NCBI GenBank assembly: GCA_024226555.1
Contig: JAAELO010000358.1
Location: forward strand, 1 to 48,072
DNA length: 48,072 nt
Source of the DNA: Desulfobacterales bacterium
Lineage (GTDB): Bacteria; Desulfobacterota; Desulfobacteria; Desulfobacterales; JAAELO01
Direction of reading: 5' to 3'
Numbering within the stretch: the stretch's first letter is position 1; each line of letters starts with the position of its first letter. A model generated the notes under the pieces. The model did not search any database. It saw only the letters and a list, made by a program, of their open reading frames with translations, and was not told the origin of the DNA. The position numbers and the translations under genes are program-made. Positions 1-7,049 of this stretch are shown here, piece after piece.

Positions 1-75
1 CAATAGGTTTTAACGGCAGAACATGAGGTGTATAGACACATAGCAGTTTGCTATGAGACTTCAACCATTTGTAAA

Positions 76-204
76 GGGAATTCTCTAATAACTGTTCTTT
101 TGGCAAAATACTTTGTTATTTCCAAAAAAAACTGTAATAAAGTCGGCTCGTTATTTTTTGAAATGCCTTGTATTTTATCCAAAATTCTAATTATTAGAGG
201 TTCC
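76..204 (-). repeat. MITE-like dispersed element, copy 1
   Basis: Begins GGGAATTCTCTAATAA and ends TTATTAGAGGTTCC, an imperfect terminal inverted repeat. The interior carries the reverse complement of the family core (ACAAGGCAT, then AACGAGC), so this copy is inverted relative to those at 5187, 13845, 20538 and 42207. No coding role is visible. Confidence 0.75.
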
Positions 205-267
205 AATATATAATTTTTCCAAAAAAGGTTTCATTATTAAAAAAGCATTTATTTTTATTCATGTCAA

Positions 268-290
268 GGGCCTCTAAGAATTAGAGCCTG
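268..290. repeat. Possible collapsed remnant of the dispersed element
   Basis: A short palindrome in which CTCTAA and TTAGAG, the subterminal motif of the dispersed family, are separated by only three bases. It could be two element ends joined by deletion, or chance. Nothing else is recognisable in positions 1-364 besides copy 1 and this palindrome. Confidence 0.3.
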
Positions 291-364
291 TTTTAAAGGG
301 GAATTATTGGACAAACTGTTTTTTTATGTTAAAATAAAATTTTTATGGCTAAGGATTTTAGTTA

Positions 365-943
365 ATGATTGAAACATCTCTCGGACTTAAATCAAGACGA
401 TTGATTTTAAGACCACTCAAAAAAAATGATGAACCATATCTTTATCAATGGAACATGGATCCCGATGTTCGCCACATGTGGACTCAGGACAGGGATATTC
501 CTTCCTATGATCGGTTCATAGAAAAATATACCAGAAAAATAAAAAATAGATTTGATCTTTTTTTTATGATTCAGCAGAAGACCTCTGGACAACCAATCGG
601 CTTCATATATGACTATGCCTCGGATTCCATAGATAGAAATGCTTATCTTTGTCTTTACATCGATGAAAATACAAATGCCAGGGGAGCTGGAATTGAGAGC
701 GCAGCTATATTTATGAATTATCTTTTTATGCACTACAATTACAGAAAACTTTACTCTGAAGTTTACGAGTTCAACACCCACGCTCTTTCCATAACCAGAA
801 AAGCAGGATTTCAGGAGGAGGGATGCCTTAAAGATTACCGCTACTGGAATGGTAAATATTGGGATCAGTATATTTTCTCCATCACTGCACAGGCTTTTTC
901 TGAGAAATATAAAAAATATGAATATTACTTTAATAAGCATTGA
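365..943 (+). CDS. GNAT family N-acetyltransferase (RimJ/RimL-like)
   Basis: A 192-residue protein with a GNAT fold of normal family length. The opening residues (SRRLILRPLKKNDEPYLYQW) are typical of the RimJ/RimL type. The acetyl-CoA loop is RGAGIESA near residues 106-113, followed by the helix and the late HALSITRKAGFQEEG block that closes the fold. Such enzymes move acetyl from acetyl-CoA to an amine on a small molecule, peptide or protein; the substrate cannot be told from sequence. It lies 25 bp upstream of the radical-SAM gene on the same strand and is probably co-transcribed with it, so it may act on the same peptide or give self-protection. That is inference. The start is an ATG with a weak AAGGA upstream. 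Confidence 0.85.
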   Translation: MIETSLGLKSRRLILRPLKKNDEPYLYQWNMDPDVRHMWTQDRDIPSYDRFIEKYTRKIKNRFDLFFMIQQKTSGQPIGFIYDYASDSIDRNAYLCLYIDENTNARGAGIESAAIFMNYLFMHYNYRKLYSEVYEFNTHALSITRKAGFQEEGCLKDYRYWNGKYWDQYIFSITAQAFSEKYKKYEYYFNKH

Positions 944-968
944 AAGATAATACAGGATTTTAAGTAAT

Positions 969-2834
969 TTGAATATATCACAAAAAACAACTACTGAGCC
1001 CAGACTTGTTCATCTTCTATATGTACCAACAACTTTCTGCAATTTAGGTTGTCGTTATTGCTATCTGGGAGACCAGATTGATGCTTCGGACCAGTTTAAT
1101 AAAGATTGTGAAGATGCATTAAACACACTCAAAAGAACTGTAGAAAAGTTAATTGATAACAATATATTGCCTTTTAATATTTCTCTTCATGGCGGTGAAG
1201 TAACCACTTTGCCTGAGCCTGTTTTAGAATCTTTATTTTTATATATAAAAGAGTATTATGATACCCATCGACAGACTCTTGAAAAACATGGTTTTAAAAA
1301 ATCAAACCCTCATATCAAGACAAATCTGTATAACTTCGGACAGTTATATGATCTGTTTGATAGACATGAGGTTTCAATAAGCGGTAGCATGGATCTTCCC
1401 TTTTCTCTTCATGAAAAATATAGAACAACCAGAAATGGGAATTCATCACTAAACAGGATTCTGGAAAATGTAAAACTTCTGGGACAGTATCCACACAGAA
1501 AAAAAATATCAGCAACCCTTTTCAGCGAGCATTTAAAAAGACAAGAGGAGATCGCTGATAATATTATTGAGCTTCATGAAACTTATGGTTTTGATATGAA
1601 TCGTTTCAATATTATGTTCGGGTTTGAATCCGATCTAAGCAAGAAGCGTCATGGAAAGTCAACTGATCCGTCTATAACTCTTAAAATGGCAACAGATCAG
1701 GAACAGGTTGCTTTTTATCGATTTTTAAAGGAACGATTTGCAGGGACAGACCTTACTAAGGGTTTTCAGACCTTATGGTTTGAGGAATTTACGCCTTCTT
1801 TCTGTACAAACAGTTTCAACTGTGGAGAAAAGTTCTATCTCCTCCAAAGTGACGGAGATGTCTACTCCTGTGTAAGAGGACAAGGAAATGATGCCTTTTA
1901 CTATGGAAACGTCTATAACGATACCATTGAGGATATTATCAAAACCGGTGAGAAGAGAATTTCACTTGTACACAAATCTCTGGGCTTACATGAAGATTGC
2001 AAGGGGTGTGATTATATAAAAGTTTGTCACACAGGTTGTCCCTTTGTGAAACTTCAACAGAGCTCAGGTAAATCTTATACGTGCCTACTACAGAAAGAGA
2101 TGTACAGGGAATCTGAATCCATTTATCCAAAGCCGGAAGATCAAAGAGAAAAGGATGACAATCTATTTGAATATGCTTCAGATATGCATCCAGCTGAAGT
2201 TGCAGAGCTAAAGGAAAATCTGGATCAATCTGCGAATCTTGTGTTACCCGGCGATTTTTATGATGAAAAAAATGTACTTCACCAAATTATACTGGATGAT
2301 CCGGTACTTACTGCACTATATTCACCTGATGCTTTCATCATAACTATTGATGATGATGATATAACCTTGTCCTCACAGATTCTGAAAACATACAGGGAAA
2401 TGTATCATCTGTATCCGGAACAAGAGGTAACAATACATATAAAAGAGGACATTTTTCGTAAAAACTGTCGTGAAACTGTACGCAACACTCTTTATATACA
2501 AATGCTCCGGGATACACGTGTAATTTATGGAGAAGAGAAAAGAACCAAACAGGAGCATCTTTTTACACATAAGGTCTATTTTAATCACCTTGAACAAAGC
2601 AAGCCTGGTTGGTTGAAATTCAGACTTTCCCCTTTACTTGAACTTCACAAAAATCTATACCTTTCCGGAGTAATAAATAACCTGTTTTTTACAACAGGAG
2701 ATCTTCGGGATTATCACTATTCAGTACAAAAAAATAACGGATTCTATCATGTACAGGCCATAAATCTTCCGTTTCAGAATTTTGAATTTTACTGGGATTC
2801 CCTAAACATAAAAGGAGAAAAAAATGTTAAATGA
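969..2834 (+). CDS. Radical SAM/SPASM peptide-maturase-like enzyme with long C-terminal extension
   Basis: A 621-residue radical SAM protein. The SAM cluster motif is C24-x3-C28-x2-C31 (CNLGCRYC), with HGGE at 74-77. A complete SPASM domain follows: C279, C285, then Gx4C ending at C301, then CxxCx5CxxxC (C344, C347, C353, C357) and C372, enough for two auxiliary 4Fe-4S clusters. SPASM proteins of this type usually modify ribosomal peptides. Residues from about 390 to 621 are an extension I do not recognise; it is longer than in usual SPASM maturases and could bind or position the substrate. The start is TTG, chosen because it leaves the usual short lead to the first cysteine. The stop overlaps the next gene by 11 bp, which implies translational coupling with the poly-Asn protein. 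I cannot name the exact family. Confidence 0.85.
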   Translation: MNISQKTTTEPRLVHLLYVPTTFCNLGCRYCYLGDQIDASDQFNKDCEDALNTLKRTVEKLIDNNILPFNISLHGGEVTTLPEPVLESLFLYIKEYYDTHRQTLEKHGFKKSNPHIKTNLYNFGQLYDLFDRHEVSISGSMDLPFSLHEKYRTTRNGNSSLNRILENVKLLGQYPHRKKISATLFSEHLKRQEEIADNIIELHETYGFDMNRFNIMFGFESDLSKKRHGKSTDPSITLKMATDQEQVAFYRFLKERFAGTDLTKGFQTLWFEEFTPSFCTNSFNCGEKFYLLQSDGDVYSCVRGQGNDAFYYGNVYNDTIEDIIKTGEKRISLVHKSLGLHEDCKGCDYIKVCHTGCPFVKLQQSSGKSYTCLLQKEMYRESESIYPKPEDQREKDDNLFEYASDMHPAEVAELKENLDQSANLVLPGDFYDEKNVLHQIILDDPVLTALYSPDAFIITIDDDDITLSSQILKTYREMYHLYPEQEVTIHIKEDIFRKNCRETVRNTLYIQMLRDTRVIYGEEKRTKQEHLFTHKVYFNHLEQSKPGWLKFRLSPLLELHKNLYLSGVINNLFFTTGDLRDYHYSVQKNNGFYHVQAINLPFQNFEFYWDSLNIKGEKNVK

Positions 2835-3201
2835 AAGACTTTCCGGAACCATTGATCATTTCTTTTCATTCATTCAAGCTGATGAAGGTGATTTGAGTGA
2901 AACCAAAAAAGAGATGCACTCTTTTTTTCAAAGCAATGCTGGGACCCATGTGGTTCATGATAGCGGTGCTATTTATTTCTATGAAGGAAAAAAACTGCTT
3001 CGGTTTTCTGATATAGCTATTTCTGATACCCAATTGATCCACACTTTTGATGGAAAAAAAATAACAGCAGTAACTCCTTACAATGGAAGTTATAAGATGA
3101 AGTCAGGTGATCAAAAGAGCGGGGGTACGAAAAGAAGAAGCAACGGTGATTCAGGTGGTGTTTCCTCCAATAACAACAATAATAACAATAATAATGGATG
3201 A
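2824..3201 (+). CDS. Putative RiPP precursor with Gly/Ser tail and nine-Asn run
   Basis: A 125-residue protein that I do not recognise. It has a strong AAAGGAG upstream of its ATG and overlaps the end of the radical-SAM gene by 11 bp. Residues 1 to about 90 look like an ordinary folded or leader region. Residues 94-125 are low complexity: Gly, Ser, Lys, Arg, then G111-G112, VSS, Asn116-124 and a final Gly. The Asn codons are a mix of AAT and AAC. There is no Cys. The arrangement (one small protein coupled to a SPASM enzyme, with an odd repetitive C-terminus) is that of a peptide substrate with its maturase. G111-G112 could mark a double-glycine cleavage giving a short Asn-rich core, but no other leader motif supports this. 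It could instead be a partner protein rather than a substrate. Confidence 0.65.
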   Translation: MLNERLSGTIDHFFSFIQADEGDLSETKKEMHSFFQSNAGTHVVHDSGAIYFYEGKKLLRFSDIAISDTQLIHTFDGKKITAVTPYNGSYKMKSGDQKSGGTKRRSNGDSGGVSSNNNNNNNNNG

Positions 3202-3222
3202 TCTCACTTTCACGAACATTTA

Positions 3223-3260
3223 ATAATAGAAGGGGATATTTTTACTCCCCTTCTTATTAT
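3223..3260 (+). terminator. Hairpin terminator after the putative precursor
   Basis: A stem of about 13 bp with one bulge (AATAGAAGGGG against CCCCTTCTTATT) around an A/T-rich loop, 20 bp after the precursor stop. A run of T is only moderate downstream. It probably ends the GNAT / radical SAM / precursor transcript. Confidence 0.55.
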
Positions 3261-3323
3261 CTCATGTCTTTTTATGAACCGGGGTTATGTCTACCGTTTT
3301 ACCTAGATTGCAAAGTTGCTGGA

Positions 3324-3391
3324 AGCTATAATATCAGGAATCTCCAGGACTTTTTTATTTTAATGAATTCTGATATTGGTATATTATAGCT
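3324..3391. repeat. 68-bp inverted repeat between convergent genes
   Basis: Perfect 11-bp arms (AGCTATAATAT and ATATTATAGCT) bound the segment, with further partial pairing inside (ATATCAG with CTGATAT). It lies between the convergent precursor and Cys-rich genes and differs from the dispersed element. It could be a bidirectional terminator or an unrelated small element. Confidence 0.45.
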
Positions 3392-3430
3392 CCTAAGTCA
3401 TCTCAAACAGTCATAGTTAAAAACCAAGAA

Positions 3431-3620
3431 CTAACAACAGTTATTATTCTTTGTTTTACCGTTGCTATTAAATAATCCACAAAAATCTGAGTTCTTCATT
3501 TTTTTCATAAACTTTTTCATTTTTGCCGGATCACAACAACTACAATTACTCATCATCTTTTTAAAATCTTTAGTGCGACATCCCTGTGCTTTACCATTTG
3601 TTTCTTGTTTCTTGTTTCAT
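3431..3620 (-). pseudogene. Cys-rich mini-protein, start out of frame across a 7-bp tandem repeat
   Basis: On the minus strand an excellent AAGGAG lies 5-10 bp before an ATG at 3620, but that frame stops after nine codons. Directly after the ATG come three copies of a heptamer (AAACAAG, AAACAAG, AAACAAA; 3617-3597). In another frame the DNA encodes a Cys-rich, Lys/Met-rich small protein down to TAG at 3431, with CSCC, one more Cys before GLF and a terminal NNNCC. Removing one 7-bp copy would join the good start to this frame and give a protein of about 60 residues. An internal ATG at 3556 could give 41 residues in the present sequence, but has no clear ribosome-binding site. This is either a contingency (phase-variable) gene now OFF, a frameshifted pseudogene, or an assembly slip. 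The protein family is not recognised. Confidence 0.5.
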
Positions 3621-3641
3621 TGTTTCTCTCCTTTTTTTTAT

Positions 3642-3769
3642 GGGAATCTCTAATAAACTCTCTTTTGGCGAAATACATTGTTATATCCAAAAAAATTGTA
3701 ATATAATCGGCTCGTTATTTTTTGAAATGCCTTGTATTTCATCCAAAAATTTAATTATTTGAGATTCCC
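3642..3769 (-). repeat. MITE-like dispersed element, copy 2
   Basis: Ends GGGAATCTCTAATAA and ATTTGAGATTCCC, core in the same inverted orientation as copy 1 and very similar to it. It is flanked on both sides by TTAT, an exact 4-bp target duplication. It lies just upstream of the Cys-rich mini-gene (minus strand) and could influence its promoter. Confidence 0.8.
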
Positions 3770-3836
3770 TTATGTTTTTTTTACCTTCAATCTATGTATG
3801 CTTTTCCTTTTTATCTTAAGTAAACTCTATTTTTTC

Positions 3837-4769
3837 TTAAAAACTAAGGTTAACATTCGAGTGATATGCTAATTTTTCGGTAGTTACATTCTTTTTTTCT
3901 GTAAACATATGTTTCTTTAAGAAATCTGTTACTAATTGGAAATGACTGCTATGAACTATAATATTTGAATGTGAACAATCAGGTAAAAGATGTAATTCAG
4001 TTAATTCACTATTTGAATTTTCATATAATATTGCCATATTTTCGGGTGGTATAAAGTTATCTTTTTTTCCATGAATTAACAATGTTGGAACCTTTATTTT
4101 ATGGATGTTATTGCGTGGAAAAATATTCTCAATTGGTTCACCAACCCATCCTCCTATAAACATAAATACAAGTTTTACAAAGGGCCATTCCGGAATGTGA
4201 AACTTCTTCATAAATTTGGTTGTTACACCAACAGGGTCGGCAAATGCGGATGTACTAATTATTGCATTAATTCTATTATCTAATGAACCTGCTAAAATAC
4301 TGCTTGCACCACCAATCGAATGTCCAAAAACACCGATATTATGCATATCAACATCTTTCCTTGTCTTCAGGTAATTAATTGATGATCTTAAATCTTCAGC
4401 CATTTTTAGTAATGTTACTGGCCCATCATTATCGCTTTCACCATGCCCTCTTGAATCAAACATAAATACAGAACAACCAACTTTATCTATAACTTCCTTT
4501 GCTACAGGCAACATTCTGGACTTACTATGTGACCATCCATGCTGTATGATAACAACGGGTTTTTTATTAGTTGAAGCTGGCATAAACCAACCTTGTAAAG
4601 TTCTGTTAGATGAAGGAAAGGATACGTTCTCATAGTGTATATTATATTCTTCAGGTCTCTTTTTTGATTTGTCTCTTTGTGGTAAACACCAAAGCCTTGC
4701 AATCAACCATGAAAAACCTGCCACCAGAAAAAATGTAATTAATAGTATTGTTAAAATAATGTTAACCAT
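3837..4769 (-). CDS. Alpha/beta hydrolase, membrane-anchored
   Basis: A 310-residue serine hydrolase of the alpha/beta fold. Residues 4-27 form an N-terminal hydrophobic anchor, so the catalytic domain probably sits on the membrane or in the periplasm. The nucleophile elbow is GHSIGG with Ser151; Asp237 (GKKDNF) and His267 (DCSHSN) complete a plausible triad, and the HGW near residue 77 can supply the oxyanion hole. The closest general type is the dienelactone hydrolase/prolyl oligopeptidase-like YqkD/FrsA group; the substrate is unknown. AAGGAG precedes the ATG. It stands alone between two dispersed elements. Confidence 0.85.
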   Translation of the reverse strand: MVNIILTILLITFFLVAGFSWLIARLWCLPQRDKSKKRPEEYNIHYENVSFPSSNRTLQGWFMPASTNKKPVVIIQHGWSHSKSRMLPVAKEVIDKVGCSVFMFDSRGHGESDNDGPVTLLKMAEDLRSSINYLKTRKDVDMHNIGVFGHSIGGASSILAGSLDNRINAIISTSAFADPVGVTTKFMKKFHIPEWPFVKLVFMFIGGWVGEPIENIFPRNNIHKIKVPTLLIHGKKDNFIPPENMAILYENSNSELTELHLLPDCSHSNIIVHSSHFQLVTDFLKKHMFTEKKNVTTEKLAYHSNVNLSF

Positions 4770-5186
4770 GCCTCAACTCCTTGTTACTTAATTTAGATTT
4801 TAGCTTCGTAGCAACTAAACCTGCGACTTCTTTATTTTTTTCAGGTCACCTGATATATGTTTGTATTAATTTAGGTTGCTTTATATATTTAAGACTTTTT
4901 TGGCCTGTAAAAGGTTACAAATATTTAATATTTTTAATCACAAATTTTCATATTATCGGAGGGAAAAGGGTGTAAAACCTTATTTATCCATTCAAGAGAG
5001 AAATCTGGAACAGGCCTCTATTCTTTCTAATTATCATTTTTTTTTATAATGATGATGTCAAATATCCACTTATTTTGTATACTATTAATGGCTATTTACT
5101 TTGACTTATTTTGGAGATACTCTTGTTTTCTATAGATTCCCTATTATTTATTTAGCCAGATTCGTAACAATAAAGGACTAAGTTTA
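4770..5186. other. Intergenic, no gene seen
   Basis: A/T-rich DNA upstream of the hydrolase (which reads leftward) and before element copy 3. A short open frame at 4781-4975 has no ribosome-binding site and a composition like the surrounding non-coding DNA. It should contain the hydrolase promoter, but no clear -35/-10 pair stands out. Confidence 0.5.
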
Positions 5187-5314
5187 GGGAATCTCTAATA
5201 ATTAAAATTTTTGATGAAAAACAAGGCATAACAAAAAACAACGGGTTGATTTTACTACAGTTTTATTTTTGTTATATCTGTGTTTCGCAAAAAGATCAGT
5301 TATTAGAGGTTCCC
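5187..5314 (+). repeat. MITE-like dispersed element, copy 3
   Basis: Ends GGGAATCTCTAATAATTA and CAGTTATTAGAGGTTCCC. The interior has the family core (ACAAGGCAT then AACG..TGATTTTAC). It is flanked by TTTA on both sides, an exact 4-bp duplication. It ends 41 bp before the solute-binding protein gene. Confidence 0.85.
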
Positions 5315-5355
5315 TTTAGTTAATTTCTCTTCACATACCATCTATTGGAGAAACG

Positions 5356-6123
5356 ATGAAACAATTCGTGCTGGCATACTTTTTTATAGGAATTGTATTT
5401 TTGTCTAACTCTTCGGCAGAAGAAACGATTCGTGTAGCTGTTGGAGAATGGCCTCCTTATTATTCTGAAAATCTCAAACATTATGGACCTGCTTTACATA
5501 TTGTAACTGAAGCTTTCGCTTTAGGGGGCATCAAAGTTCATTACGAATTTTTTCCCTGGGGACGAGCTTTGTATTTAGTGAAGAAAGGCGATTGGGATGC
5601 AACATGTTGTTGGGCAAAGACAATAGAAAGAGATACATTTATCATATTTTCTGAACCTGTACATCCAGATGAAACAGTTTTTTTTCATCTCAAAGAATAC
5701 AAATTTAAATGGAAGTCGGTTGAAGATTTAAAAGGAATTGAAATAGGTGCCACTATTAGTTACTCTTACTCAGAGGAACTTGAAGCCGCGGAAAAAGCAG
5801 GAAAGTTGATAATTGAACGTGTGCCTACAGATGAATTAAATTTCAGGAAATTATTAAAAGGACGTATTCAAATTTTTCCTCTGGCAAAAGATGTTGGTTA
5901 TGCTATGTTAAATAAGGTTTTTAAACCAGAGGATGTTCAAAAAATTACTCACCATCCAAAACCAACGCGAGTAGGCTATCTTAGGATTGCTTTTTCAAAG
6001 AAACTTAAACAAAGCAAAAAGTTGAAGACTATTTTCAATAATGGCTTAAACATTCTCAAAAAAAATGGTAAGTATGATAAATATTTTAAGGAATCACAAG
6101 AAGGAAAATATATATTAAAGTAA
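5356..6123 (+). CDS. Periplasmic solute-binding protein, family 3-like
   Basis: A 255-residue protein with a signal peptide (cleavage likely after SNSSA, about residue 21) and the SBP_bac_3 fold: the start GEWPPYYSE, the central RALYLVKKGDWDATCCW and the late LLKGRIQIFPL and KNGKYDKYFKES blocks are typical of amino-acid-type binding proteins. The same fold is used by transport receptors and by sensor domains. No permease or ATPase gene is near, so a transporter partner would be elsewhere, or the protein acts as a stand-alone sensor. AGAAACG before the ATG is only a modest ribosome-binding site. Two further proteins of this type are at 13999 and 14684 on the other strand. Confidence 0.85.
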   Translation: MKQFVLAYFFIGIVFLSNSSAEETIRVAVGEWPPYYSENLKHYGPALHIVTEAFALGGIKVHYEFFPWGRALYLVKKGDWDATCCWAKTIERDTFIIFSEPVHPDETVFFHLKEYKFKWKSVEDLKGIEIGATISYSYSEELEAAEKAGKLIIERVPTDELNFRKLLKGRIQIFPLAKDVGYAMLNKVFKPEDVQKITHHPKPTRVGYLRIAFSKKLKQSKKLKTIFNNGLNILKKNGKYDKYFKESQEGKYILK

Positions 6124-6414
6124 AAAAAGGGAGGAGTCAATCTTGATGACCTTTCAAAAGGTGTGTCCTTTGTTTTTAGGAATATGAATACACTCTACAT
6201 ATGAATACTGGTAAAAAAATGTATCGCAAATATGTTAAAGACTTGGATGCAAACATTTGCACTACAGGATATAGAATCATTCAAAGATTGGAAATAAAGA
6301 AGTCAATTCATTGGGATAAAGAATAGGCATAATCCATTAGTGCCAACAGCTACTTTTGAACCTGTAGCAAATACATAACAAGAGGCAGTTCTTAAAACGG
6401 CTCTGAAATTTAGA
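6124..6414 (+). other. Possible gene debris between SBP gene and element copy 4
   Basis: A strong GGGAGGAG at 6128-6135 is followed by only a 13-codon frame from ATG 6144. A 41-codon frame runs from 6201 to 6326. A third frame gives protein-like stretches (IESFKDWK, then NPLVPTATFEPVANT) broken by stops. This pattern suggests a decayed gene, but I cannot assign it to a family. Confidence 0.25.
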
Positions 6415-6543
6415 GGGAACCTCTATAACTGCCTTTTGATCGAACTACAGCGTTTTTTCGAATAAAAATTGTAGTATGCTTATAAATTAAAGCTTTTTAT
6501 AAACGTTGAATTTCAATCAAAATTCTAACTATTAGAGGTTCCC
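6415..6543 (-). repeat. MITE-like dispersed element, copy 4
   Basis: Ends GGGAACCTCTATAACTG and TATTAGAGGTTCCC. Its left part (CTTTTGATCGAACTACAGCG) matches the reverse complement of the right part of copy 7, so it is inverted relative to that copy. The inside carries AGCTTTTTATAAACGT, shared with copy 8. It sits 5 bp after the thioesterase stop (which reads leftward) and could act as its terminator. Confidence 0.75.
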
Positions 6544-6548
6544 TTTAA

Positions 6549-6968
6549 TTATTTATTATTTAAAACAGCCATTGTTAATCTTGAGACACAAACAGTTTTT
6601 CCCTCTTCATCTACTATTTTTATATCCCAGATCTGAGTTGTTCGTCCAACATGTACGGGCCTTCCAACGCCAGTCACAAGCCCCTTGCTAATACTTCTGA
6701 CATGGTTTGCATTTACTTCAAGGCCGACGCTGTAAGTACCTGGCTCTCCGGCCATGTGAGCTGCAATACTTCCAAGAGTCTCAGCAAGAACGACGGATGC
6801 TCCTCCATGTAAAATCCCCATGGGTTGATGAGTCCTATGATCCACAGGCATTGTAGCTTTGATATAATCATCTCCAACTTCTGTAATCTTAATATCCAAA
6901 TGATTAACTATCGTGTTCTCCATGGAGTTTATCTGCTCAGGAGTCATGGGTGATTTCCAAATAGTCAT
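6549..6968 (-). CDS. Hotdog-fold acyl-CoA thioesterase (PaaI/YdiI type)
   Basis: A 139-residue single hotdog domain, full length for the family. The signature HGGASVVLAETLGS covers residues 54-67, with the catalytic Glu63 at the same position as in E. coli YdiI/EntH-type esterases. These enzymes hydrolyse acyl- or aroyl-CoA thioesters. AAGGA precedes the ATG. It follows the giant activase/dehydratase gene by 81 bp on the same strand, with only a shortened element between, so the two may be co-transcribed and act on related CoA esters. The exact substrate (DHNA-CoA, aroyl-CoA or other) cannot be read from the sequence. Confidence 0.88.
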   Translation of the reverse strand: MTIWKSPMTPEQINSMENTIVNHLDIKITEVGDDYIKATMPVDHRTHQPMGILHGGASVVLAETLGSIAAHMAGEPGTYSVGLEVNANHVRSISKGLVTGVGRPVHVGRTTQIWDIKIVDEEGKTVCVSRLTMAVLNNK

Positions 6969-6991
6969 AATTCTTAAATCCTTTTAATTTA

Positions 6992-7045
6992 GTCTCTAAT
7001 AATCAAATCTTTGAGATTAATTCCTCAAAATAAGATTATTAGAGT
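6992..7045. repeat. Shortened derivative of the dispersed element
   Basis: Only the subterminal arms remain: CTCTAATAATC and GATTATTAGAG around about 30 bp, without the GGG/CCC tips. It can form a hairpin in the gap between the activase and thioesterase genes. Confidence 0.5.
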
Positions 7046-7049
7046 TTAA

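Noticed and set aside
28-213. 61-codon open frame on the plus strand
   Set aside because: It lies mostly inside element copy 1, has no ribosome-binding site, and its sequence is what the inverted repeat gives when translated.
407-940. Long minus-strand frame opposite the GNAT gene
   Set aside because: The plus-strand protein has clear GNAT motifs; the reverse frame has no family features and is a shadow.
3198-3389. 63-codon frame starting over the precursor stop
   Set aside because: It crosses the terminator hairpin and the 68-bp inverted repeat; no ribosome-binding site and no protein-like pattern.
4781-4975. 64-codon frame upstream of the alpha/beta hydrolase
   Set aside because: No ribosome-binding site; hydrophobic only because the DNA is A/T-rich.
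5356-6123. Solute-binding gene as part of an ABC transporter operon
   Set aside because: No permease or ATPase gene is within reach on either side.
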